A DNA stretch of 64,000 nt from Ridgeia piscesae (Eukaryota > Annelida > Polychaeta > Sabellida > Siboglinidae), in assembly GCA_025642075.2 (NCBI GenBank), contig JAODUO010001168.1:77501-141500 (forward strand), in the 5' to 3' direction. Shown piece after piece: positions 1 through 10,577 of the stretch. Within the stretch, counting starts at the first letter, position 1. Each line of letters starts with the position of its first letter. The notes below the pieces were generated by a model. That model did not search any database. It worked only from the letters and a program-made list of their open reading frames with translations, and was not told the DNA's origin. A program made the position numbers and the translations under genes.

Positions 1-632
1 GTGCACAGGGTAGGCAATCACTCACCCTTTCCCTTGGCTGCATATGCAATTCATAGGGTGATCTTCATAGCTGGTCTTGACTCTAACCACTGACACAGTA
101 GGGCAAACAAGGCTTTCTGCCACAGCAATAAATCTTCTAAATGTGCACAAACACAGACGCTGGGGATGGCTGAAGCAGTGAGGACCTGTCCAACTGACAG
201 GGACCTGGGCTTAATGTACATTAGGAGGGACAGAGAAACCACAGACTTCTACACACGCCATTTAAATTGGCATTTCACTTCTGTGGTGGCCCAGCAAAGC
301 CACTGACCTGATGACAGTACCCTGGCCTGCATCTCTGGGACAACATTAGAGTGTGCATGCTCACGTGTGTGCACGTATGTATTTGCACGCATGCATGGAT
401 GTGTGCGTGCATTGCGTGCATGTGTGTGTGCGTATGACAGACACTAAGAAGGAAAGTGAGAGAGAGGGAGAATGTGTGTGTTTATGTACATATGCTATGC
501 ATCTATGGTCTACGTTCATGCAAGTGTTGGTTTTAGATGTTTTTATCATGGTTATATCTGAAACTCAAATTGTTGAAAACATCTGTGAAGTGTGAACCGC
601 TGTGACATTCCAACAGAGGCAAAAAGATAACA
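1..632. other. Partial intron 8, no recognised gene
   Basis: No exon, RNA gene or mobile element is recognisable here. The stretch 350-480 is a degenerate GT/GTGC-rich microsatellite-like tract. The short open frames over it are low-complexity products. The next exon of the Ig gene is expected to the left of position 1. Confidence 0.6.
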
Positions 633-1377
633 GGACCTACCATTGACAGTGAGTTTGGAGACAACAGGACCTACCATTGACAGTGAGTTTGGAGACAACA
701 GGACCTACCATTGACAGTGAGTTTGGAGACAACAGGACCTACCATTGACAGTGAGTTTGGAGACAGCAGGACCTACCATTGACAGTGAGTTTGGAGACAA
801 CAGGACCTACCATTGACAGTGAGTTTGGAGACAACAGGACCTACCATTGACAGTGAGTTTGGAGACAACAGGACCTACCATTGACAGTGAGTTTGGAGAC
901 AGCAGGACCTACCATTGACAGTGAGTTTGGAGACAACAGGACCTACCATTGACAGTGAGTTTGGAGACAGCAGGACCTACCATTGACAGTGAGTTTGGAG
1001 ACAACAGGACCTACCATTGACAGTGAGTTTGGAGACAACAGGACCTACCATTGACAGTGAGTTTGGAGACAACAGGACCTACCATTGACAGTGAGTTTGG
1101 AGACAGCAGGACCTACCATTGACAGTGAGTTTGGAGACAAGAGGACCTACCATTGACAGTGAGTTTGGAGACAACAGGACCTACCATTGACAGTGAGTTT
1201 GGAGACAACAGGACCTACCATTGACAGTGAGTTTGGAGACAAGAGGACCTACCATTGACAGTGAGTTTGGAGACAACAGGACCTACCATTGACAGTGAGT
1301 TTGGAGACAACAGGACCTACCATTGACAGTGAGTTTGGAGACAAGAGGACCTACCATTGACAGTGAGTTTGGAGACA
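633..1377 (-). repeat. 34-bp minisatellite, 22 copies, derived from the exon 8 / donor boundary
   Basis: The unit contains GGACCTACCATTGACAG on the plus strand. It repeats with an exact 34-bp period from 633 to 1347, which is 21 steps and so 22 copies, with no length change between copies. The variants I saw are single-base changes in the 5 bases before GGACC (ACAAC, ACAGC, ACAAG). On the gene strand each unit is 22 nt of exon 8 tail, then GTAGGT, then 6 intronic bases. The unit at 1347-1377 is the functional exon end itself. Confidence 0.97.
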
Positions 1378-1528
1378 GCGGGTGGTCCGTCACCCACAGT
1401 GTTGGAGGGCGTACACACGTACTCTCCACTGTGTGACAATTGCACCGGGTCCAACACAAGGGTCTCTCCTGTGTGGATGAGGACCGAGGACCCTAGTCTG
1501 GTCCACACCAACTGTGCCGTCGGCTCTC
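1355..1528 (-). CDS. Exon 8: C-terminal part of Ig domain 6, ending in a repeated splice donor
   Basis: This exon encodes residues 610-667 with Trp618 (LVWTR), the block LSHSGEYVC ending in Cys648, a T-P-x-N-T-V-G-D-G turn, and the final strand up to Asn667. The acceptor is GGTCTGCAG. The donor proximal to the coding sequence is G|GTAGGT at 1355/1354, phase 1 as expected. The oddity is that the last 22 nt of the exon plus the donor and 6 further bases recur 21 more times directly downstream. The gene therefore offers 22 near-identical donors in a row. Reading past the first donor reaches TAG in the second copy, so only the first donor preserves the frame. The next exon lies outside the window. 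Confidence 0.9.
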
Positions 1529-2349
1529 CTGCAGACCACAACAAGATCAAGTTTAATATTTTCCTCTTTTGCACACGGCGATGAGTAAGCTACAACTACA
1601 TCTGCAGTCACTTGTTTACTTTTCTATACATCAAATAAAAAACAAATCTCAGCAACAATGGCTGATGTTTCCAAAGGTTTGGAGGCTTTCTCTTTGATTG
1701 TACTGCTCTCAAATCTGGCTGCATTAACAGGAATGCATAGTGATTATTACTGAATTATTTGTAATGAGCCGTAAGTGATCTTTCATATGTTAAAGTTACC
1801 TCAGTTTTCTTAAGTTTTCTATTTCAAATTACATCTGAAGTAACAAAGTTACACTTCATGTTTTTATCTTTATTGCTATCATATATATTCTCTGTTAAAA
1901 AAAATATATCTGAATGGCATCATCTTTTAGCTTAAATGATGACTCATTTTCATTCAAACTTTCTTATTATATACACATTTTGTAGTGTTATTTAATAGTA
2001 TTTGTAGCAATTCAAATCACCTATGCAATGCACAATACTATGTTGTCTATATATGTACATTTGAAAATACATAATCATACAATTATATTAAATATTGTTT
2101 ATCAATGACAATAATTTGAGTTTTACTTTTCTGTTTAAACTAGATTATTAATTTCAGCCCGGCAGCCAAACTCAAATTATTGCCATTGACGAACAATATA
2201 CCTATAAATTATACAGATATATTTGTTGGACATAAACTGAAATATACCCAACACAACCAAAAATTAACTACCATCAAAACAATGGATTTAATGAAACACA
2301 AAATCACTTGTTTTCTCTGCAGTCATGTTATTGTCACATGATCACTTAC
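1529..2349 (-). other. Intron 7 (821 bp), AT-rich
   Basis: This stretch lies between the exon 7 donor and the exon 8 acceptor. It is AT-rich with almost no CpG (three seen by eye between 1621 and 2340). It holds one clear inverted repeat at 2102-2189 and no other recognisable content. Confidence 0.8.
2102..2189. repeat. Perfect-length inverted repeat (22-bp arms, 44-bp loop)
   Basis: The left arm 2102-2123 and the right arm 2168-2189 are reverse complements over 22 bp with a single mismatch (A versus G), around a 44-bp loop. In RNA this folds into a near-perfect stem. It could be the remnant of a small MITE, or a structured intronic RNA. I see no flanking target duplication. Confidence 0.85.
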
Positions 2350-2436
2350 CGGGGTCAGAGACACTACAGCGCAGTTCTGCAGCGGTGCCTTTGATCACAG
2401 AGGATGGCACAACCAAGGCAGCAGCTCCGGGCTTAT
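2350..2436 (-). CDS. Exon 7: N-terminal part of Ig domain 6
   Basis: This 87-bp exon encodes residues 581-609. The acceptor is CTCTGCAG just above 2436 and the donor is GTAAGT below 2350. It starts with the junction codon Tyr581 in a Y-K-P context and carries the first cysteine of Ig6 (Cys604, in LRCSV). The frame continues through Gly610 into exon 8, which supplies Trp618 and the second cysteine. The exon is short and cannot be recognised by ORF length. The evidence is the matching splice sites, the phase, and the fit of the two halves into one Ig fold. Confidence 0.85.
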
Positions 2437-5400
2437 CTGCAGAGAGCATTCACCGGCCTCAATCACACATGCTCAAGTAACTCACAAAGACCAGGTAGCC
2501 TGTGTGACCACCAGTGAATAGATTTGACTGTTTCACCAACAGCTGGCTCCTGATCTCATTACCAAGTTTATTTTCGAAGAAAGCAACAGATAAGCAATAT
2601 TTACTTTTAGACTCAACAGTTTTCAAAAACTTCCTGTAGTCACAAACATTGGCTTTACACATGAAACAGATGTGGCTGTTTCTGCTAATGGAGTGATGTT
2701 TCAGTGAAGGCAGACATTTTGTGGAAATACCCAGGTTGATAAACACTACTTTTTTGAGTGAAAAACAGTGTCAAAGTTACATCTGTTTAAGATATCATTG
2801 GCAAAGAACATTATATCAAACAAATGTTGCATAATTGTTTTGGACATGAAATGTGCTACATACTAGTCTACATTCTGGTAATATCAGATTACATTTGAAA
2901 TATAAATAAATTCATAAAGCATACATTTATGGAAATAATTTCTAGAAATCATTAAATATACAGAATTCAGAGTGCAGATGCTCAATAAACCAGAATCATT
3001 AATGAGAGTTCCAATTAAGCCTAAACATGAACAAGAATAGAAGGCCAATGTGATCATGGCAGCAAGGAAGTGATTGGGTGGTAAGGGGGTAACACAGTTT
3101 CAAAATACATACTTGAAAAGTACTTGTATGTACAGGTTACCTATGAACTACTAGTTGGTTCACATCACAAGTACCCTAGGTACCACACTTTCAGGGATTA
3201 ATCAACATTTCTTACAAATTTGCTGTTGGTTGAGTTTTTACTAGTTTGTACTGAATGGCAAATGGCCACAAGTTGATTATTCGTACATATTTGCTATGAT
3301 TGGGACGTTTTATGTGACTTACGTCAGCGTAAAAAAGCAGTTCAATTTTACTATGAATTTTGCATGATGGGATATGTTCTAGTACTAGCAGAGCAAATGT
3401 ATGAAATAAAGTCACATAAATAGGTAAATATTTCCTGCAATTCTTGCTGGTTCCAATTCTGTTACTCATATGTCATCATTACATCTCATATTATGTCTAA
3501 TTGCGATCTTCAGTTAAAATGTCTCATATCTTGAATTTATGATTTCTCATTATATAAGATCTCTGGGTTGTCACGGACCTACACTGGCACTTGAATGTCG
3601 AAAAGAATACTTTCAAATGTGCTCAATTATATTTAAAAACAAACCTTTGTGTTAACTAGATAGTGTTTGAATAAAGTTATTTTGCGACTTCATTTCAGGC
3701 CATATATTTCCTGACTTCATTTTGGGCCACCACCAGAGCAAGATGAAGTGTAAAACAAGTGATGTAGACGTGTCCTGAACAGGTTTACCAGAGCAAGATG
3801 AAGTGTAAAACAAGTGATGTAGACGTGTCCTGAACAGGTTTACCAGAGCAAGATGAAGTGTAAAACAAGTGATGTAGATGTGTCCTGAACAGGTTTACCA
3901 GAGCAAGATGAAGTGTAAAACAAGTGATGTAGATGTGTCCTGAACAGGTTTACCAGAGCAAGATGAAGTGTAAAACAAGTGATGTAGATGTGTCCTGAAC
4001 AGGTTTACCAGAGCAAGATGAAGTGTAAAACAAGTGATGTAGACGTGTCCTGAACAGGTTTACCAGAGCAAGATGAAGTGTAAAACAAGTGATGTAGACA
4101 TGTCCTGAACAGGTTTACCAGAGCAAGATGAAGTGTAAAACAAGTGATGTAGACGTGTCCTGAACAGGTTTACCAGAGCAAGATAGAGTGTAAAACAAGT
4201 GATGTAGACGTGTCCTGAACAGGTTTACCAGAGCAAGATAGAGTGTAAAACAAGTGATGTAGACGTGTCCTGAACAGGTTTACCAGAGCAAGATGAAGTG
4301 TAAAACAAGTGATGTAAATGTGTCCTGAACAGGTTTACCAGAGCAAGATAGAGTGTAAAACAAGTGATGTAGATGTGTCCTGAACAGGTTTACCAGAGCA
4401 AGATGAAGTGTAAAACAAGTGATGTAAATGTGTCCTGAACAGGTTTACCAGAGCAAGATGAAGTGTAAAACAAGTGATGTAGATGTGTCCTGAACAGGTT
4501 TACCAGAGCAAGATGAAGTGTAAAACAAGTGATGTAAATGTGTCCTGAACAGGTTTACCAGAGCAAGATAGAGTGTAAAACAAGTGATGTAGACGTGTCC
4601 TGAACAGGTTTACCAGAGCAAGATGAAGTGTAAAACAAGTGATGTAGACGTGTCCTGAACAGGTTTACCAGAGCAAGATGAAGTGTAAAAAAGTGATGTA
4701 GAGTGTCCTGAACAGGTTTACCAGAGCAAGATGAAGTGTAAAACAAGTGATGTAGACGTGTCCTGAACAGGTTTACCAGAGCAAGATGAAGTGTAAAACA
4801 AGTGATGTAGACGTGTCCTGAACAGGTTTACCAGAGCAAGATGAAGTGTAAAACAAGTGATGTAAATGTGTCCTGAACAGGTTTACCAGAGCAAGCAGAG
4901 TGTAAAACAAGTGATGTAGATGTCCTGAACAGGTTTACCAGAGCAAGATGAAGTGTAAAACAATGTTACTGCAAATTTCGGTATGAAACTGTGTTTCCTG
5001 AACAGGTTTACCAGAGCAAGATGAAGTGTAAAACAAGTGATGAAATGTCTAAATTTCCCAGAGCAATGAAGTGTAAAACAAGTGATGTAAACGTGTCCTG
5101 AACAGGTTTACCAGAGCAAGATAGAGTGTAAAACAAGTGATGTAGACGTGTCCTGAACAGGTTTACCAGAGCAAGATGAAGTGTAAAACAAGTGATGTAG
5201 ATGTGTCCTGAACAGGTTTACCAGAGCAAGATGAAGTGTAAAACAAGTGATGTAGATGTGTCCTGAACAGGTTTACCAGAGCAAGATGAAGTGTAAAACA
5301 AGTGATGTAGATGTGTCCTGAACAGGTTTACCAGAGCAAGATGAAGTGTAAAACAAGTGATGTAGATGTGTCCTGAACAGGTTTACCAGAGCAAGATGAA

Positions 5401-7644
5401 GTGTAAAACAAGTGATGTAGATGTGTCCTGAACAGGTTTACCAGAGCAAGATGAAGTGTAAAACAAGTGATGTAGACGTGTCCTGAACAGGTTTACCAGA
5501 GCAAGATGAAGTGTAAAACAAGTGATGTAGATGTGTCCTGAACAGGTTTACCAGAGCAAGATGAAGTGTAAAACAAGTGATGTAGACGTGTCCTGAACAG
5601 GTTTACCAGAGCAAGATGAAATGTAAAACAAGTGATGTAGATGTGTCCTGAACAGGTTTACCAGAGCAAGATAGAGTGTAAAACAAGTGATGTAGATGTG
5701 TCCTGAACAGGTTTACCAGAGCAAGATAGAGTGTAAAACAAGTGATGTAGATGTGTCCTGAACAGGTTTACCAGAGCAAGATGAAGTGTAAAACAAGTGA
5801 TGTAGATGTGTCCTGAACAGGTTTACCAGAGATGAGCTCATCTATATGTACACACACATTGACACGCCCCACATTAGAGCACAGGCCAAACCAGCAGAAA
5901 TAGCAACTGTCTGATTTATGCAGACCCACGAATCTCCCCATTCACACCCCAGCTGTTCTTGCAACTTACAAACTAGTCGACATCCATCATTTCCCCTTAC
6001 ATTCCAACAGTGCAAGACCTTTGCATTATTATAGCACATTACACAGTACCAATTCAATCTACCTGATAGTCCAAGTTCTATCAGTCATAGCTCTACCACT
6101 AGAAAAATCTTGTTACTATAATTATAAAATGAAAATATTTGTCTTGGTTTTAATAAAATATAGAATTGTGCAACAATGTCACTTGGAGTCTTGTTTAAAA
6201 AAAATTACCTGTTTATCCCCAAAGGTTAATTAATTTAGATTTTTTAGATTTCATTATGCAAATTAGAGTTTTGCAAAAGGTAAAATTTCTGTAATCACCA
6301 CTCACACAGGCTTTACAAACAGGTTGTGTTTTCTATCAACGTTATAAAAAGAGTTCACGTCTCACTCTCTCTGTCATTCAGCATGCCTCAGCATGCTTAG
6401 AACTTAAATGTTGTAGGTATGCTAACAAGCACATTATAGGATGCCAAAGATGATTAATTGATTTAGGTATTTTAATTCACCCCTAGAGGCAGGTTGGGGT
6501 GCGTTACTGGGTGCTGCCTATTGGTGATCAGGTCAGCCAGTGAGCACATTTTTTATTTGCAGCCAGCATCATAAAGCAACATTGTAGCTTTGCATTATAT
6601 TGTAACAATATAGCTATCTGTGAGCATCAAATCAAAACCTCTCTGATCTGGTGGCCGCTTTAACCAAATATATTAATAACTGACTTTTCTCCCCATCCAA
6701 GGCTGTGTTCTACGGCTAGTCTGACAAAGTGTTCACATGCACCTGGGAAATCTTGCACAGGAAATTGAGCTGACAATGTAGGGGGCTAATGGCGCAGATA
6801 ACAGGCCAGTGACTACTGTAAGTGACAGTGATTTAGAAGGACCTGAAAGCTGTCATTATTCTGTTACGTAACTGTGGAGTGTTGGCTTTAGGATCCTCTT
6901 CTGACTACTGCAGGAGCCTTATTGCTCTTTGCACCTGTTCTACAAGTCTGTCGTCCTATGGAAACATCTCACAAGTTATATTTTAGCATATCTAAAATAA
7001 TTTTTTTGACTTAATATAGTGGTTTGGGGCGTTGCTGCAACTATTCCTTTTAATCTAGCGTGTCACTGATGTTGACATTTTCTCAATACATTCTAAACAT
7101 ACTGTTGTGGACATAGTTTTTAATATTAATTGTTATTATTATTAACATTGTTTTAGTTGATTATTCTTCCCCTATTTATTCTTGCCTCTTAGTTATTTGT
7201 TCAGTCTCTAGACATAATCACACAGGATTTAATCCCATCCGACAAAACCACATGTGACAAAGTCCCCCATACAGTATTTATTTTCAATTTGTTAGTGTGC
7301 TTTTCCAAGCATCTGTGCAAAGTAATTATGTTTCCAGTCACGTAATGTTTTAGTCGTCACTTACTGTTTCAGTCATTGTGACAATGCATACATAATATTA
7401 TATATAATCCATAATTAGCAAGATGTTCTGTTATAACAAATAATGACATTGTTAATTCTAAATGTTATTTCAAGAGGATTTAGATTTTTTACTAGTTTTT
7501 AAAATCGATATTGTACATTTTTTCTCAAATTATGACATGTGATCCTGGATAAAAGTACAATCCACCATTCAAACATTTTCAGTTTTTCACATTAATCAAC
7601 AACCAGTCACTTCTTTATACATATACGAACATTTTCACACTTAC
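2437..7644 (-). other. Intron 6 (5.2 kb)
   Basis: It contains the 55-bp minisatellite (3734-5831). Otherwise it is AT-rich single-copy-looking sequence (2437-3730 and 5832-7644) in which I recognise no exon, RNA gene or mobile-element coding sequence. The ORFs at 2459-2746 and 3212-3469 lack domain features. Confidence 0.7.
3734..5831. repeat. 55-bp minisatellite, about 38 copies
   Basis: The unit contains CCAGAGCAAGATGAAGTG and GTCCTGAACAGGTTTA with a 55-bp period. Common variants are GATGAAG/GATAGAG and GTAGACG/GTAGATG/GTAAATG, which occur in runs, as expected from unit-by-unit turnover. A degraded stretch lies at about 4895-5085, with shortened units and unrelated bases, between two regular blocks. 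The period is not a multiple of three, so it does not code. It lies in intron 6. Confidence 0.97.
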
Positions 7645-7947
7645 ATAGCACCCGAAACTGAAGGCTCTTCATTCCGCTTCCCTCCAATGGGGACTTGCCA
7701 GATGGCTGCATCTGATTGGTCGCCTGACATTTATAGTCCCCAGCATGTGACCTTTGAACCGAGTCGATCACATATGATGCACCAGTGTGCACCAAAGTTT
7801 CCCCTTTCATCCACTTGATGTCAGCACTGTCTACCGGTGGATTAGCGTTTACTTCACATGTGATGTTGACTCGTCGATTCTCGTGGGTGATTAGTGACGT
7901 GTCAATAGTGTCAGAGTTCTCGTTTAGTAGTCGCAGAATCGGAGAAT
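7645..7947 (-). CDS. Exon 6: Ig domain 5
   Basis: This exon encodes residues 480-580, a complete Ig domain with Cys510, Trp525 and the block SHAGDYKC ending in Cys553. The acceptor is ATGTGTAG and the donor GTAAGT, both phase 1. The junction codon Tyr480 keeps the Y-x-P linker seen at the other domain starts. After Cys553 there is a longer F-G region (about residues 557-573, rich in Pro, Gly, Ser and Lys) than in the other domains. This may be a lineage-specific loop. Sequons lie at Asn490 and Asn507. Confidence 0.92.
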
Positions 7948-10215
7948 CTACACATGAAACAAAGCTCATCAGCAACAGACCATTTTTCTATTACAAATAT
8001 GTCAACAAAAGGATTGTCTTGTTGATTGATTGAGTGTTGATGGCAGTGTCTGGAGACAACTTGCTACTGTTTGAGTTTATCAAGTCATTTTGTTATTATT
8101 TAACTCTGCAAAGCCTCTCAGTTTATCAGTTACATTTTGATGCTGCAATATTTAATACATCCATTTTATTACAACTTTTAATACTGACCGTCCACAAAAT
8201 ATTTACTAAATGATTAGCCAAGAAAGACAATGGAAGGTATTTAGAGACAAGGATGACTTGGACTGTGGTGGAAGGATTGGGAGAATTAGTTTAGGAATTG
8301 GGAGGAGTGGTGAATGCGAAGGAAACATAGTTGAGAGTGGAGATGGTTGGTGGAGAGTGTAGTACAGTAACAACCCCTGTAAACGACCCCCTGATTAACA
8401 ACCACCCGCTTTTTAAAACCATTTTCCACTGGCGGACAGTCTACACCATAGCTTTATGCTAAGACCTGTCCACCCATCATTTGGATGGGTAAAAACCATT
8501 GTGGATTGGTGGAAAATTGGGTGGATGGGTGGTGGACATGTAAAAATATTAAGGAGCAAAAAAAGGTGTTCCAAAACCATAGGTATTGTCAGTTATGCCT
8601 TACAAGCGAGTGTAAATGGTGTCACACGTGTGATTGTAGTCCATTTCAAGTCATCAGACACACTTAAAAGTTTGTAAACAGTTAACATCCATGTGTCCAC
8701 CAAAACATGTGTGACTGGCAACAATTTGGTCCAGCATAAAGCCCTGGTCTACACTGTATACACATAAAGCCCTGGTCTACACTGTATACACATAAAGCCC
8801 TGGTCTACACTGTATACACATAAAGCCCTGGTCTACACTGTATACACATAAAGCCCTGGTCTACACTGTATACACATAAAGCCCTGGTCTACACTGTATA
8901 CACATAAAGCCCTGGTCTACACTGTATACACATAAAGCCCTGGTCTACACTGTATACACATAAAGCCCTGGTCTACACTGTATACACATAAAGCCCTGGT
9001 CTACGCTGTATACACATAAAGCCCTGATCTACGCTATATACACATAAAGCCCTGGTCTACGCTGTATACACATAAAGCCCTGGTCTACACTGTATACACA
9101 TAAAGCCCTGGTCTACGCTGTATACACATAAAGCCCTGGTCTACACTGTATACACATAAAGCCCTGGTCTACGCTGTATACACATAAAGCCCTGGTCTAC
9201 ACTGTATACACATAAAGCCCTGGTCTACACTGTATACACATAAAGCCCTGGTCTACGCTGTATACACATAAAGCCCTGGTCTACACTGTATACACATAAA
9301 GCCCTGGTCTACGCTGTATACACATAAAGCCCTGGTCTACGCTGTATACACATAAAGCCCTGGTCTACGCTGTATACACATAAAGCCCTGGTCTACGCTG
9401 TATACACATAAAGCCCTGGTCTACACTGTATACACATAAAGCCCTGGTCTACACTGTATACACATAAAGCCCTGGTCTTTAACTAAGCCTGTTTTGTATA
9501 CACATAAAGCCCTGGTCTACGCTGTATACACATAAAGCCCTGGTCTACACTGTGTACACATAAAGCCCTGGTCTACACTGTATACACATAAAGCCCTGGT
9601 CTACGCTGTATACACATAAAGCCCTGGTCTACACTGTGTACACATAAAGCCCTGGTCTACACTGTATACACATAAAGCCCTGGTCTACACTGTATACACA
9701 TAAAGCCCTGGTCTACACTGTATACACATAAAGCCCTGGTCTACACTGTATACACATAAAGCCCTGGTCTACACTGTGTACACATAAAGCCCTGGTCTAC
9801 ACTGTATACACATAAAGCCCTGGTCTACACTGTATACACATAAAGCCCTGGTCTACGCTGTGTACACATAAAGCCCTGGTCTACGCTGTATACACATAAA
9901 GCCCTGGTCTACACTGTGTACACATAAAGCCCTGGTCTACACTGTATACACATCCCATCCTCAACAACCAGAAGAGTGGTCGGAAGAAAACAATGACCAA
10001 ATCAAGGCTAGCCTCATCCCAAGAATTCTGGGATGAGGAAGGGAACCAACCTTGAACTTGTGTAAACAGTGGTTAGGAGGGATTAGGAGGAGAGGAGAAA
10101 ATGTGTGAAAGACAGAAAGGAGCAGAGACAGTCGGTGGAGGCAGCAGTGCATGATGGGAAACAGAAAAGAGAAGACATGAACTGTTGAAGAGAAGAACAA
10201 CAACCTTGAACTTAC
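7948..10215 (-). other. Intron 5 (2.3 kb)
   Basis: More than half of this intron is the 28-bp minisatellite. The stretch 7948-8734 holds purine-rich G/A/T sequence at 8220-8360 and a C-rich segment around 8370-8430, with no recognised gene. The stretch 9954-10215 is ordinary AT/GA-rich intron. Confidence 0.75.
8735..9950. repeat. 28-bp minisatellite, about 43 copies
   Basis: The unit contains CATAAAGCCCTGGTCTAC followed by a GTATACA end, with a 28-bp period. The main polymorphisms are CTACACTG versus CTACGCTG and GTATACA versus GTGTACA, interspersed along the array. A single aberrant unit near 9461-9500 is 40 bp long, with a 12-bp gain and altered middle. Every other unit keeps exact length. 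Confidence 0.97.
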
Positions 10216-10332
10216 ACTGTACATCCAGCTCCATGACCTTGTGTCGTGTCCCGGCAGTGTTTGTCGCTCGACACGTATATTTCCCAGAATCCTCTCTGGT
10301 GATGGAGTCAAAGGGAAGAGTGAAGCCTTTCC
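10216..10332 (-). CDS. Exon 5: C-terminal half of Ig domain 4
   Basis: This exon encodes residues 441-479, the second half of Ig4. It carries the canonical I-x-x-E-D-S-G-x-Y-x-C motif ending in Cys461, then ATNTAG, a typical F-G turn. The acceptor is TTTCTAG just above 10332 and the donor is GTAAGT below 10216; both borders are phase 1. A 13-bp piece of the intron beside this donor recurs near 10050. The intron downstream holds the 28-bp minisatellite at 8735-9950. Confidence 0.9.
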
Positions 10333-10432
10333 CTAGAAACAAACAACAACATTTTTAATTCTACATGGATGTGCCAATTTAAAACCAATTAGACGAGTGT
10401 TGGTCAAAAACCTACTTACAACATTGATGGAG

Positions 10433-10577
10433 TCCACAAAGATGATTGTGTGTCATCCACAAAGAAGATTGTGTGTCATCCACAGAGATGATTGTGTGTC
10501 ATCCACAAAGAAGATTGTGTGTCATCCACAAAGATGATTGTGTGTCATCCACAAAGATGATTATGTGTCATCCACAA
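10433..10577. repeat. 23-bp tandem repeat, 6 copies
   Basis: The unit contains CCACAAAGATGATTGTG and ends GTGTCAT. GATGATT and GAAGATT versions alternate in the first five copies. It lies about 100 bp upstream (in gene orientation) of the exon 5 acceptor. Confidence 0.92.

Noticed and set aside
633..1377. CRISPR array
   Set aside because: The repeats are directly tandem with no unique spacers, and the genome is animal; it is a minisatellite built from an exon end.
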